A stretch of DNA of 64,000 nucleotides from Serripes groenlandicus (taxonomy: Eukaryota > Mollusca > Bivalvia > Cardiida > Cardiidae). Below the pieces are notes generated by a model. The model was not told where the DNA came from, did not search any database, and was given only the letters and a program-made list of their open reading frames with translations. The stretch spans positions 48,876,852 through 48,940,851 of the forward strand of contig JASEVX010000013.1 in NCBI GenBank assembly GCA_031761405.1. The letters are read 5' to 3'. Below are positions 31,428 to 42,565 of this stretch, piece after piece. Each line of letters opens with the position of its first letter. Positions within the stretch are counted from its first letter, which is position 1. The position numbers and the translations under genes are program-made.

Positions 31428-31645
31428 ATTCGCTTCGTTAGATATCCCTTATTGTCAGGCTGTTCCGGCTGTCTGTCTGTCTGTTGGTTTGTAAAGCGAC
31501 GCTCCACAGCCCAAACCGACGGGCCGATTCCGATGAAACTTGGTGAACAGGTGCCATACGGGCTCAGGGTGTGCGCGTTTGAGTTTCGTTGCTAAGGACC
31601 CACAACCAAGGCGAATCCCACGTCGCCTAACGGCTTGTCGTATAA
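31428..31645 (+). mobile_element. Dispersed repeat J, copy 1
   Basis: TTGGGATTCGCTTCGTTAGA, (CTGT)n, GCCGATTCCGATGAAACTTG, GGCTCAGGGTGTGCGCGTTT, GGCGAATCCCACGTCGCC. Near-identical to 51779-52004. GGGATTCGC near the start and GCGAATCCC near the end are mirror images. Confidence 0.87.
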
Positions 31646-32372
31646 TGAATACATATGTTATAACAAGAACAGCTAACAACGCATACGACAGTTCAATTTA
31701 AACGGACAATACCGTTCATCTTTAGTAATAACAATCGATATTGTCTTTATCTTTACATTAATCGTATTTGAAATTTAGGAGATTCAAGTATGAGAAATCG
31801 GACGTTTTAAACAGTAAATCAATTCCTGCAATTCACCACCACCACCACCACTATGACGTTGTAGTTTATCGCACTGAAGTGTTAATGTGCGAAAGGCATC
31901 TGTTTCTATTTTTAGATTGAAAATCAAATCTGTTCCATCAATCAACAATAAACTTCAATATTTTAATTTAAAAACAAAATCTCCAGAAATTTAAATTCGA
32001 CTGGGGGAATGGCTTAAAGGTACTATTCCAGGTTTAAAAAATGACACCATGTTACTAGAATTTCAAACATTTATGAATATTTACATTCGCACTCGATTTT
32101 CTGTAGAATAAAATTCGTGTTATTTTTTGCATGAAGCGGTCGACCTTTTATGACCTATGTAGGGAGTATGACGTCATTGTTTATTTCAATATTGCACTCC
32201 GATTAAATTATTGCGACGTCATTTAACCAATGATATACGACGTTACAAATATCAGCTATTCATTTAAACAAACGTATGTTGTCGGTCACATTTCTTTATT
32301 GTTATTAAAGACTTGTTCGCAAACACTTTTAAGTCGAACAAAATAAAGTAATGAAAAGGGGAAATGTACATA
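31646..32372. other. No gene; possible repeat start
   Basis: AT-rich, with a short (CAC)n at about 31837 and, from 32017, AAAGGTACTATTCCAGG, which may begin a dispersed element ending at the 32.4 kb foldback. Confidence 0.4.
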
Positions 32373-32443
32373 TAAGGATTGATTCCTATTTTGTGTGCAT
32401 TCATACTGCATGAACGCACGAAAAATAAGAATCAATCCTTTAT
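32373..32443. mobile_element. Foldback, arms about 31 bp
   Basis: AAGGATTGATTCCTATTTTG and TGTGCATTCAT mirror ATGAACGCACGAAAAATAAG and AATCAATCCTT. It may be the end of a larger repeat starting at AAAGGTACTATTCCAGG (32017). Confidence 0.75.
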
Positions 32444-32715
32444 TTAAGCATGTCTATAAACAAAAGGGTCATTATTCATCTGTGTCAGTTATAGGATAAA
32501 CGTAAATTGGAAATGACTTGTTCAAATACATCGATAAGTGCATTGCGGCCAGTTCTTACCAACTGAAGTGTGTCATCAATTCTCGCGCAAGCTCTCCACC
32601 ACACAACATCAACCCTGGTGACCGGCAACCTTCCCATAGAGACTTTAATTCTTTCAGCTCCAAATGGTGGTTATTGACAACGAGCAGTCTCACCTGGAAC
32701 CAGCATTGTCTGCCT

Positions 32716-32947
32716 TTAACCCTCTTCCCTCATATAGGCGCTTTCTGACGCCTCTGCTGCAGACGGCTTTTTGAAAACATAGTGACAAAAGAAGAAATTG
32801 CTCGAAACGAGCAATTTCTCCTTTTGCCACAATGTTTTCCACTTTTAGTCATAGGTTATCCATTCAATTATAGAGTTTTTCTATTTTTTTGACAAAAATA
32901 TGTTCAAAGTCGTCTGTTTCAGACTTGTCGTATAAGGGAAAGGGTTA
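32716..32947 (+). mobile_element. MITE-1, full length
   Basis: TTAACCCTCTTCCCTCATAT to GTATAAGGGAAAGGGTTA. Left half and left flank match the truncated copy at 28349. Confidence 0.92.
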
Positions 32948-33256
32948 GGTTGTAAAATATCTCGAAATACTCTGTTTACATGGAGAATAGTGTCGCCCGA
33001 TCTTGAGCATTGAATACCCTACTTTAGGAAATTCGGGCGCTGAAAACACATTGGTGTCAATCATCGTCAAGAATGAATGACCGAGTCGGGATTCAATCTA
33101 AAGACCCTTTGGTCGACGGCTTTGGTTGTTACCAACTAAGTTAGCAAGCAATATCGAAATTTGTTGTTCCTTCTATTACATCATGCATACACCAATAAGG
33201 GCAATGGCCTTTGGACATGGTGTAGCAGAGACAGCCTTTTTGTGAATTAAACTGGC

Positions 33257-33617
33257 TTAAAGGTGCTCTGAATTACAGATGGAGATCAACATTTTGAAAT
33301 CTTGAAACTTCTGCAAATATTGCTAACAGTGACAACAAAGAAAGTAGTACGTAGTTCAAAAACTATTTTGGCAGAAAATGTTGAAAAACTGTCAATTGAA
33401 AGTCATGAAAAGGTACAACATTTGGCTTACTGGGTATGTCTACCCAGTAAAAATGAAGCATAAACGATCACTATTTAGATGATATTTTTGTATTGGAAAG
33501 TGAAATTATTACTCTCATTATATCTCAGAATTATGATTCTAAACGTTTAAGACAACTTTTGAACAATTAAAAAACTTTAATTTTAATATCTTTTTACTGG
33601 AATACAGCACCTTTAAT
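33257..33617 (-). mobile_element. Dispersed repeat H, copy 2
   Basis: Ends TTAAAGGTGCTCTGAATTAC and GGAATACAGCACCTTTAA are mirror images including the TTAA. Body as in copy 1 reversed, with an additional short palindrome GGGTATGTCTACCC. Confidence 0.85.
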
Positions 33618-34079
33618 ATTGCACACTCCGAAAAAGTAGTTCGCTTCAATATTTATATATAGATTACAAAACATCAAGCTGTATTCCTCCGCTGTAGAGC
33701 TTACGGCAATCATTTGTTTATTTGTTATCTTTTCTTCTATATATACGACATCGATATATAAGGGGGAGGTGTTAATTAAGTCGCCAATGTTTGTTCATGC
33801 CAAACGTACTTATCCACTGCATTAAGCCTGGTACTAGACTTTATCGAAATAATGCCCTCCGTGGGTGATCCGTTCAAGAATGGTGGTATATTATATATAA
33901 AAAAAAAACGATGGTGCAACTTTAATTTTTTTCAACTGCATTGCAATTCACAAATTGTCGGGTATCAGGAAATTTACAAATATTTACGTTATCTCACACG
34001 CCGATAACAGGCGAGTAAACCCTTCAACCCTTACAGTCTATCATTTCATTGGTTCACCGCCCCACGGTAAAAACATGTC
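33618..34079. other. No recognisable feature
   Basis: AT-rich sequence with an A9 run. Nothing I can name. Confidence 0.5.
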
Positions 34080-34310
34080 TTAACCCTTTTATCTCATATA
34101 GACGCTTTCTGACGCCTATGCAGCAGACGACTTTTTGAAAACATAGTGCCAAAAGAAGAAATTGCTCAAAACGAGCAATTTCTCCTTTTGCCACAATGTT
34201 TTTCACTTTTAGTCATAGGTTATCCATTCAGTTAAAGAGATTTTCTATTTTCTGACGAAATATGTTCAAAGTCGTCTGCTGCATAATTGTCGTATGAGGG
34301 AAAGGGTTAA
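34080..34310 (+). mobile_element. MITE-1, full length, unit 1 of a ladder
   Basis: TTAACCCTTTTATCTCATAT to ATGAGGGAAAGGGTTAA. Followed by ATGTCTTGGATCTGCACTCA and AATTTTAAATTAACAAAGTA, the linker that separates the next copies. Confidence 0.92.
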
Positions 34311-34410
34311 ATGTCTTGGATCTGCACTCATCAATCTTTACTTAATATCATTCTAATTTTAAATTAACAAAGTAATTTCATTGTATCATCGACGCATGGT
34401 AAAACATGTC

Positions 34411-34638
34411 TTTTGCCCTTTCCCTCATATATACACTTTCTTTCGCCTCAGCAGCAGACGACATTTTGAAAACATAGTGACAAAAGAAAAAATTGCTCGG
34501 AACGAGCAATTTCTCCTTTTGCCACAATGTTTTTCACTTTTAGTCATAGGTTATCCATTCAATTATAGAGATATTCTTTTTTTTTGACAAAATATGTTCA
34601 AAGACGTTCTCATATTGTCGTATGAGGGAAAGGGTTAA
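34411..34638 (+). mobile_element. MITE-1, unit 2 of the ladder
   Basis: Left TTAA mutated to TTTTG; CCCTTTCCCTCATATATAC; right end GAGGGAAAGGGTTAA. Same linker on both sides. Confidence 0.9.
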
Positions 34639-34739
34639 ATGTCTTGGGCCTGTACTTATCAATCTTTTCTTAATATCATTCTAATTCTAAATTAACAAAG
34701 TAATTTTATTGGATCATCGACGCATGGTAAAAACATGTC

Positions 34740-34934
34740 TTAACCCTTTCTCTCATATAGACGATTGCTGTCGCCTTTGCAACAGACGGCTTTTTGAGCA
34801 ATTTCTCCTTTTGCCACAATGTTTTCCACTTTTAGGCATAGGTTATCCATTTAATTATAGAGATTTTCTATTTTTTGACAAAATATGTTCAAAAGTCGTC
34901 TGCTGCAGAATTGTCGTATGAGGGAATGGGTTAA
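34740..34934 (+). mobile_element. MITE-1, unit 3, central deletion
   Basis: TTAACCCTTTCTCTCATATA; the hairpin's left arm is deleted (GGCTTTTTGAGCAATTTCTC); right end GAGGGAATGGGTTAA. Confidence 0.9.
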
Positions 34935-35032
34935 ATGTCTTGGGCCTTTTTTCATCATTCTTTTCTTGATATCATGCTAATTCTAAATTAACAAAGTAAT
35001 CATTGGATCATCGACGCATGATAAAACACGTC

Positions 35033-35215
35033 TTAAGCCTTTCCCTCATATAGACGCTTTCTGTCGCCTTTGCAGCAGACGGCTGTGTGAAAAACATAGT
35101 GACAAAAGAAGAAATTGCTCAAAACGAGCAATTTCTCCTTTTGCCACAATGTTTTCCATTTTTAGTCACAGGTTATCCGTTCAATTATAGAGATTTTCTA
35201 TTTTTTGACCAAAAT
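35033..35215 (+). mobile_element. MITE-1, unit 4, right-truncated
   Basis: TTAAGCCTTTCCCTCATATA to TATTTTTTGACC, then a direct jump into the 107-bp satellite. Confidence 0.88.
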
Positions 35216-36590
35216 TAATATCATTATAATTCTAAATTAACAAAGTAAAATACTTGTTGAATTTATAGTGCCTGCATTTACTAATATTTCCAATATGTAA
35301 AAGTGCTTCTATTAATCTTTCTAAATGACTTTCCAATTCTAATTGAACAAAGTAACATACTTGTTGAATTTATAGTGCCTGCATTTACTAATATTTCCAA
35401 AATGTAAAAGTGCTTCTATTAATCTTTCTAAATGACTTTCTAATTCTAATTGAACAAAGTAACATACTTGTTGAATTTATAGTGCCTGCATTTACTAATA
35501 TTTCCAAAATGTAAAAGTGCTTCTATTAATCTTTCTAAATGACTTTCCAATTCTAATTGAACAAAGTAACATACTTGTTGAATTTATAGTGCCTGCATTT
35601 ACTAATATTTCCAAAATGTAAAAGTGCTTCTATTAATCTTTCTAAATGACTTTCCAATTCTAATTGAACAAAGTAACATACTTGTTGAATTTATAGTGCC
35701 TGCATTTACTAATATTTCCAAAATGTAAAAGTGCTTCTATTAATCTTTCTAAATGACTTTCCAATTCTAATTGAACAAAGTAACATACTTGTTGAATTTA
35801 TAGTGCCTGCATTTACTAATATTTCCAAAATGTAAAAGTGCTTCTATTAATCTTTCTAAATGATTTTCTAATTCTAATTGAACAAAGTAACATACTTGTT
35901 GAATTTATAGTGCCTGCATTTACTAATATTTCCAAAATGTAAAAGTGCTTCTATTAATCTTTCTAAACGACTTTCCAATTCTAATTGAACAAAGTAACAT
36001 ACTTGTTGAATTTATAGTGCCTGCATTTACTAATATTTCCAAAATGTAAAAGTGCTTCTATTAATCTTTCTAAATGACTTTCCAATTCTAATTGAACAAA
36101 GTAACATACTTGTTGAATTTATAGTGCCTGCATTTACTAATATTTCCAAAATGTAAAAGTGCTTCTATTAATCTTTCTAAATGACTTTCCAATTCTAATT
36201 GAACAAAGTAACATACTTGTTGAATTTATAGTGCCTGCATTTACTAATATTTCCAAAATGTAAAAGTGCTTCTATTAATCTTTCTAAATGACTTTCTAAT
36301 TCTAATTGAACAAAGTAACATACTTGTTGAATTTATAGTTCCTGCATTTACAAATATTTCCAAAATGTTATAGTGCTTCTATTAATCTTTCTAAATTACT
36401 TTATAATTCTAATTGAACAAAGTAACATACTTTTTTTCATTTATAAGTTTGTATTTATCAATCTTCTTAAAACATATGTCTAATTAAAACTCAACGAAGT
36501 AACACTCTTTTTAATTGATAGTGCCTGTGTTTAGCTTTCTGAATATCACACTTATTTTATAGTAAAAGAGTAACATTATTTTGTTTTACT
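35216..36590 (+). repeat. 107-bp satellite, about 12 clear units
   Basis: TACTTGTTGAATTTATAGTG recurs every 107 bp from 35250 to about 36320 with only scattered differences; two or three degraded units follow to about 36590. Each unit ends CTAATTGAACAAAGTAACA. That phrase and ATTAATCTTTCTAAATGA resemble the linker between the MITE-1 copies upstream (ATCAATCTTTTCTTAATATC, TTCTAAATTAACAAAGTA). Confidence 0.95.
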
Positions 36591-36619
36591 TTCTTTGGCC
36601 TGTATCCACCATTATGTAA

Positions 36620-36765
36620 TCATACCATCCGCCTCGGGTACGGGAGGTTGCGGGTTCGACCTCCCGATCGGGTCATATCAAAGACTTTAAAAATGATATT
36701 GAAGGTTGGACTCCTTGGCGCTCAGATTCGCTGACTGGCTTGTGTCAGGATAAATACGGAATTGT
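36620..36765 (+). mobile_element. tRNA-headed SINE
   Basis: CATCCGCCTCGGGTACGGGA with B box GCGGGTTCGACCTCCCG, then CTCCTTGGCGCTCAGATTCG. Confidence 0.6.
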
Positions 36766-37087
36766 ATTTGTTATAAGTAAATACAATGTTTTTAACAACT
36801 TTACAAGTAGAGAGGGAACGAAGAACAAATACATATAAAATACATTACAATTTGATTGTGAAATGGTCACTTTGAGGTTCTGTGTGTATTCGCATGAAAA
36901 ATATATTTCATTAAATTAAATATTGTTTTTTTGTTACTTGATATCACTAGATTTTCGAATTTCTTTAAATTTGGCCATGTATAATAGTAGGATTTTAAAT
37001 ATTCTTTGCGTATGTCTATAAAATAAGGAAAAAACCGTAGGAAATGATATTCACGATATATTTTATTATGATAAATGGGCGAGTAGT

Positions 37088-37162
37088 ACTTACCCAGGAA
37101 ACAACGTGATATAACTGAACAATTGTTAAAAGAGGCGTGAAACACCAAACAATCAATCCAAC
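37088..37162 (+). mobile_element. SINE-A/B 3' end
   Basis: AACGTGATATAACTGAACAA, GGCGTGAAACACCAAAC and AATCAATCC. Confidence 0.65.
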
Positions 37163-37632
37163 ATACCATGCGAATTCTAAATTATCAACAAATTATTCTG
37201 ATTGCCTAGACCAATATTTAACCTATCAAACATTGTGCTTCTTTGTAATTTAGAATATTCATCAAATTTAGACTAATGGAGAATTTAGAATTGTTTGAGG
37301 ATAAGGACCTAAAGATTTAACATACATGATATCATATCCAAATGCATGGACTACCAATTAGGCTACCATTAGAACAATTTACTATTTTCAGCCTCGTCAT
37401 TATGAATAATACCCTTATGTAAACAGTGAAGGGTCGATTGAGACTTGTATATCTCCAGGTGTCTATTAAAGCCTTGGTTTTTTTTCTTTTATGTTGTGAG
37501 GTTTTGTTTTTTGTCCTGACGCATTCCGCGTAAACCATGATAAGTAATTTTATGGGTTATTCCGAAATCGAATTGTATTTAAAACACTTCACCTCACCAC
37601 ACACTCTGAAATCGAATTGTATCTAAAAAACG

Positions 37633-37757
37633 CTTCACCACATACAACACGTATGTAGCGAACGACTTTGAAAATATCTATGTAAAATCTCTTTCATTAT
37701 AATTATAATTAATGAATACGTTTGAAAACATTGTGACATATGGAGAAATCGATAAGT
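37633..37757 (-). mobile_element. MITE-1 left half, diverged
   Basis: CTTCACCACATACAACACGT, CGAACGACTTTGAAAATATC, AAACATTGTGACATATGGAG. The right half is replaced by unrelated sequence. Confidence 0.6.
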
Positions 37758-38238
37758 CTACCGCCACACCTTGTCGGATACCGTTAACGGACGTCCGATG
37801 GAGAGCAACATTTTTTTGGTCCTTTTCTTGTTCGGTGAATGCGCTTCTTGTCGAGCGTGATCCTCCCAAATCCATTAGAAGGTTGTGTGTATGCACACTA
37901 CTATGAACGGACACTTCCGGTCAAAGTCGTTCCGCTGTTCGCATCTAATGATGTTCGGGTAGACCTGATTCGCGACTGGATATACTATCTGACATGCAAC
38001 GGGGGTACCAGACGAGTGCCGGACATAGACCGCATGTCTAGTTGACGATGACCTGGCTATGAACGCATGGAACTGCTGAATAGCGGATGTGTAACGACGG
38101 GAGTCCACAGGGAGACTGATGACTTCAGGTTAAGTACAGTATAACTAACGTACATGTAAACGAGACTTCGCGGGGTCCGAAACGGACAGCGACCTACAAC
38201 CTCTGGAGTATATACACGAGATGTTCCTCAAAATCCAA
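37758..38238. other. Unrecognised sequence of balanced composition
   Basis: Overlapping open frames of 64-77 codons exist on both strands here. None has a recognisable domain. It matches no repeat elsewhere in the window. Confidence 0.3.
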
Positions 38239-38240
38239 AC

Positions 38241-38715
38241 GTGGCGGGATAGTCCAGTGGTTAACACACTGGACTGTTAATCCAGAGGTCTGGGGTTAAA
38301 ATCCCGGTCCGGGTTCTGGAAATTTAAGGGATGCTTTTAAGCGTCTCCCACTCAACTAGAGGTTAAGTACTGGTCACTTCCAGGAAAATTAACCTCGCGT
38401 GTATCGGTGCTATACACCGGGTACGTAAAAGAACCAAGGGGTCTTTTCGGAAAGAGCCAGGGTATCGCACCCGTACTCCATTGTGTCTACTTTTGTCTGC
38501 TCGCCAAATAGTTAATTCTGTACGGCGATTGATTGATTGGGGGTTAATGCCGTTTATAACAATTTATCAGTTATATCACGGCGGCCAGTTCACCTACTCA
38601 TGCATTTCCTGGTTTTCTCACACCAGTACTCCACACAACAATCTTCCCAAGCAACTGGCCGCTTTTCCACATAGAACTGCACGGCGAGGTAAATAAAAAC
38701 AAACAAACAATAAAT
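38241..38715 (+). mobile_element. SINE-C (tRNA-Asn-like head), interrupted
   Basis: The head reads GATAGTCCAGTGGTTAACAC, anticodon arm CTGGA, loop CTGTTAA, TCCAG (GTT), and T arm with GGGGTTAAAATCCC. The acceptor ends do not pair, and a body follows directly (ACTAGAGGTTAAGTACTGGT, GGGTATCGCACCCG, GTCTGCTCGCCAAATAG), so this is a SINE head, not a tRNA gene. The tail GGTAAATAAAAACAAACAAA resumes after a nested SINE-A. Confidence 0.85.
38529..38676 (-). mobile_element. SINE-A fragment nested in SINE-C
   Basis: GATTGATTGGGGGTTAATGC to CAACTGGCCGCTTTTCCACA. CTGTACGGCGA before (38518-38528) and CTGCACGGCGA after (38677-38687) look like an 11-bp target duplication. Confidence 0.85.
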
Positions 38716-38760
38716 AAATCCAAACGGCAGAGGTGCGACTCAAACTATTACATTTGTATC

Positions 38761-38882
38761 ATGATGACGACAATGGTGATGACAATGGTGATGACAATGG
38801 TGATGACAATGGTGATGACAATGGTGATGACAATAGTGACGGTGATGACAATGGTGATGACAATGGTGATGACAATGGTAGA
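38761..38882 (+). repeat. 12-bp array (GATGACAATGGT)n
   Basis: About nine units. It opens all three frames, giving Asp-Asp-Asn-Gly and Met-Thr-Met-Val strings that are not proteins. Confidence 0.95.
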
Positions 38883-38957
38883 ACTACTAATATTAATAAT
38901 AATCATCTTCATCATCATCATCATGGTAATACAAATAAAATAATTAGAATGATAATA

Positions 38958-39105
38958 GTAATAAGGATTATAACAGCAACTATAATGGAGATGGTAATTG
39001 TAATAATAATAATGAATAATAATAATACAAATGAAAATTCCCTCTGAATCCATTTCTGGTACAGCAATACCATCCTTTTAAAAATAAGTTTGATAAAATA
39101 AGCTT

Positions 39106-39144
<39 letters not shown>

Positions 39145-39625
39145 TGTCCAGGTTTTGCTCCTTTATTCAATAATAAATACTAAAAATGATAATAACAATA
39201 ATTAGCATTATTATAATAACCAAAACAATTATACATGTAATGATTTTAAAGTAGACCACGCAGTCCATACATAAAACAAAATGGAATAAATAAAACTAAT
39301 TTTCATGCTCCAACATCATCGTAATAATTAAAATAAAATAATAAAGATGATACTTGTAATAAGGATTATAACAGCAACTATAATGGAGATGGTAATTGTA
39401 ATAATATTAATAAATAATATAATAATAAAAAGGATAATAACAATAAATAATAATAATAAAAATGATAATGATAAAAATGATAATAATAATCATAATCATC
39501 ATTATTATAATATCAAACTCAATTATACATGCAATGATTTTTGAAGTAGACCGTTTTTTGCTAACGCGGTCCATACATAAAAAAAAAATTGAATAAATAA
39601 AACTAATATTAATGCTCCAACGTTC
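38958..39625 (+). repeat. 395-bp tandem duplication
   Basis: AAGGATTATAACAGCAACTA occurs at 38963 and 39358, and ATAAATAAAACTAAT followed by ATGCTCCAAC at about 39290 and 39595. The first copy carries the poly-C run, the second has extra (AAT)-type repeats. Confidence 0.85.
39107..39143. repeat. Poly-C run, 37 nt
   Basis: Uninterrupted C homopolymer, the longest in the window. Its true length is uncertain because sequencing is unreliable over such runs. Confidence 0.9.
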
Positions 39626-39901
39626 TGATATCGGAGCGCAATTTACAGGCCCAATAAAACTCCTTTCACCTCGATTCAATGAAATAAAACAGATTTCAAT
39701 GCGCGTGGATCGGAAATGCAATGCACGCTAAATTAAATGTATGTTAACAGCATGTGGTTAGAATGTCAAACATTTAATTTATCGTGTAATTTAACAGGTC
39801 TCTCTATTTTCACCCTTATCCAAATTTGATTATCCTACACTATACGGGATTCACGCCCAAGATTAGACGGCGCTGTAGTTCGCTACTCATCAGTTATAAC
39901 T

Positions 39902-39948
39902 TAGTTTGTTTGTTTGTTGTTTAACGCCCCCTTCAACACGTGTTCAGT

Positions 39949-40011
<63 letters not shown>

Positions 40012-40210
40012 TATTTATAGATGGTAACTCATTTTGATTGGCTATTTTACAATGAGGCAATCTTAATAGCTATCATAAAGAAACATACAATGATGAAACA
40101 ATTAATTCCCCTATCACCAAAAAGCCCCTCACCCCCGCATAATAACATCAAAAATGAAAATGTCAATTGTGATACAGAAGCGTCAAAAGTAAACAAGAGT
40201 AAATAAAGTA
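39902..40210 (-). mobile_element. SINE tail piece, (AAT)n array and possible LINE 3' end
   Basis: TTGTTTAACGCCCCCTTCAA is a SINE-B-like tail; (AAT)n spans about 39950-40010; ACTTTATTTATAGATGG then begins sequence typical of a reversed LINE 3' end. A second tail piece of the same type lies at 40473-40522. Confidence 0.45.
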
Positions 40211-40620
40211 TCATCCTTGTATGTGATACATGAAATTAAAGTGTTTGTTGAAGAATAAATTACCCACATGTACTGTGACTGACTTTTTAGAAGTAATGCA
40301 TATTACAAAGGATTTATCTTAATGTATTTGATAAAACAAAATGATGTTGAATTGCTTTTTTTTTTTTTTTTTTTTTTTACTTATGAGTACTATAATAAAA
40401 AAAGAAAGACTCGTGATTTACAGAAGATGATGTTTTCAAACAATGTGCTTTACAATTGCACACATATTCTTATTTTGTTTGTTTGTTGTTTAACACTTCT
40501 TTCAACACGTGTTCAGTTATATTATGTTTTTTTCTTGGTGAATCCAGTACCACTTGTCCATTTATCCATATACCAGCGAGCCAATCGTGATGCGTATCAT
40601 ACAGTTATGAGGGTCAAGGA

Positions 40621-40624
40621 TTGG

Positions 40625-40664
<40 letters not shown>

Positions 40665-40943
40665 GGTTTAACGCCGTTTTCACCAATTTTTCAGTCATAT
40701 CACGGCGACCAGTTCACCTACTCATGTGTTTCCTGATTTTCCCACACCAGTACTCCACACAACTTTCCAAGCAACTGTCTTCTTTTCCACATAGACTGTT
40801 AAACAGCCCATTTGTGAAAGCCGAATGACGCAGGTCACAGTGACTTTTGTCAAACGTCGGAAAGAATGTTGGCCGAGCTGGGATTCGAACTCACAACCCC
40901 TGGATTGACAGCCCGCGTCGCTTCCGACTGAGCTACCGGGGCC
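40621..40943 (-). mobile_element. SINE-A, complete, with target duplication
   Basis: (GATT)n tail, GGGGTTTAACGCCGTTTTCA, body, then GGGATTCGAACTCACAACCC, GACTGAGCTACCGGGG. ATGAGGGTCAAGGA (40607-40620) and ATGATAGTCAAGGA (40944-40957) flank it. Confidence 0.93.
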
Positions 40944-41151
40944 ATGATAGTCAAGGAGGGGGAGCCGTTACTACCATGTTTTAAAGTCTCACTTTTAAGT
41001 AAACACTATTAAAATAAACCCGAGCAGAAACCTTTTATAAATGAATGTGAAGGATGTTAAACGCTTATCGGCTATCCTTAGAAACTGTTACGATTTCCCC
41101 CCCCCCCCCCCCCCTTTCTCACATACAACAATCATGCAGCAGAGACGACTT

Positions 41152-41383
41152 TTAACCCTTTCCCTCATATAGACGCTTTCTAACGCCTATGCAGCAGACG
41201 GCTGTTTGAAAACATAGTGACAAAAAGAAGAAATTGCTCAAAACGAGCAATTTCTCCTTTTGCTACAATGTTTTCCAGTTTTAAGTCATAGGTTATCCAT
41301 CCAATTTAAGAGATTTTCTATTTTTTGACACAATATGTTCAAAGTCGTCTGCTGCAGAATTGTCGCATGAGGGAAAGGGTTAA
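41152..41383 (+). mobile_element. MITE-1, full length
   Basis: TTAACCCTTTCCCTCATATA to GCATGAGGGAAAGGGTTAA. It directly follows another worn MITE-1 start (CATACAACAATCATGCAGCA) next to an 18-nt C run. Confidence 0.93.
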
Positions 41384-41439
41384 AATGTTCTAAGCCTAAA
41401 TATGAAATTGCTATATAAAAATAGTTTGGTTATTGGAAA

Positions 41440-41733
41440 TAGTTGAAAATATTGTGGCAAAAGGACAAATTGAGTAATGTCTTATTTACAATACAATACA
41501 ATACAATACAATACAAAATATTTTATTTGCAATCATGTACAAGCAGTACAAATAACAAAATACAGATAATAAAATGTTATGCATATAATGTAATGTTGTC
41601 GTTTCAATAAGTCAGATAGTGTTGAGAAGGTTTGTTAGTAAATGATCTAAAAATCCATATGGATAGTCACAATGTTTTCAAATGTCGTCTGAAGCAGATG
41701 TGTCAGAATGCGCTATGTGTGGGACAGGGTTAA
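41440..41733 (-). mobile_element. MITE-1 split by a possible LINE fragment
   Basis: ATTGTGGCAAAAGGACAAAT at the left and CACAATGTTTTCAAATGTCG to GTGGGACAGGGTTAA at the right. Between (about 41483-41665) lies (AATAC)n followed by AAAATATTTTATTTGCAATC, the layout of a reversed LINE 3' end. Confidence 0.65.
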
Positions 41734-41937
41734 ACTGATTGGCTTAGCCTAATACGCACATCTCGCTACTCATTTAACAATGTCATATTTAATATAATAT
41801 AGATAGGCTATTTATAGTAAGGCTATTTATAGTAACACGGTATTGTGTGGGATTCTCCGATTTTTTACATACGATAACTTGACGGTCATTTTTAATATAG
41901 TATATGGACAATATAGAGACTCTGTAGTAGTTTAACG

Positions 41938-42036
41938 AGGTGTTATGTGTGTTATGTGTTTTATGTGTTTTATGTGTGTTATGTATGTTATGTGTATTAT
42001 GTGTTTTATGTGTGTTATGTGTTTTATGTGTGTTTT
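41938..42036 (+). repeat. 10-bp array (TGTTTTATGT / TGTGTTATGT)n
   Basis: Nine to ten imperfect units of TTATGTGT. Confidence 0.9.
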
Positions 42037-42205
42037 TTCGCTAATTTTCTCAAATGAGAACTCGGTCGCATGTGGTTGGTTAGCTAAATTTGTCTTTATA
42101 TTTTAAGACGAGAGTGAACCTATTTCATTTGGTTCTAAACTGATGCGTCCGTCTCCCAGTTTAACTATATTTAGACGACATTAATAGACAATTCGTTTTG
42201 TCTAT

Positions 42206-42565
42206 TCATCTATTTAATAACAACAACAACCAATTATCAGAGTAAGATAGTTGTGTTAATCTAGAGATGTTTTCTACTAGTATATGTATAAGGGTCACTC
42301 TGACCGAAACAACATCAATATTTGTAAATATTACATGTAACGGTGCTACTAAATCTGTCAGATATCTTAGTGAAATTCTATACCTAGACCCAGGGGTGAA
42401 AAACAAGTGTACACACAGGTGAGGTAGGGTGTCCGAGCATTTGCTGTAGAGAAAGTTTTGAAATTTTACAGTGCATATGGTTATCTCAAGTGGCCCTTTG
42501 GTCATATCGAAATCACAAGCTAATCCACTTGCAGATTTATTAACATTTTGGACGAAATCAACCAT
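42206..42565 (-). other. Unrecognised 119-codon open frame
   Basis: The longest open frame outside recognised repeats. It contains a segment with spread-out Cys and His (CSDTLPHLCVH) and a hydrophobic stretch after ISLRYLTDLV. I see no splice-site logic or known domain. It could be a piece of a dispersed repeat not otherwise seen here. Confidence that it codes is low. Confidence 0.12.

Noticed and set aside
38241..38316. tRNA-Asn gene (anticodon GTT)
   Set aside because: The anticodon arm is good but the acceptor strands do not pair and a SINE body follows directly, so it is the head of SINE-C.
38733..39053. Asp/Asn/Gly-rich and Met/Val-rich frames of about 100 codons
   Set aside because: They translate the 12-bp and (AAT)n microsatellites.
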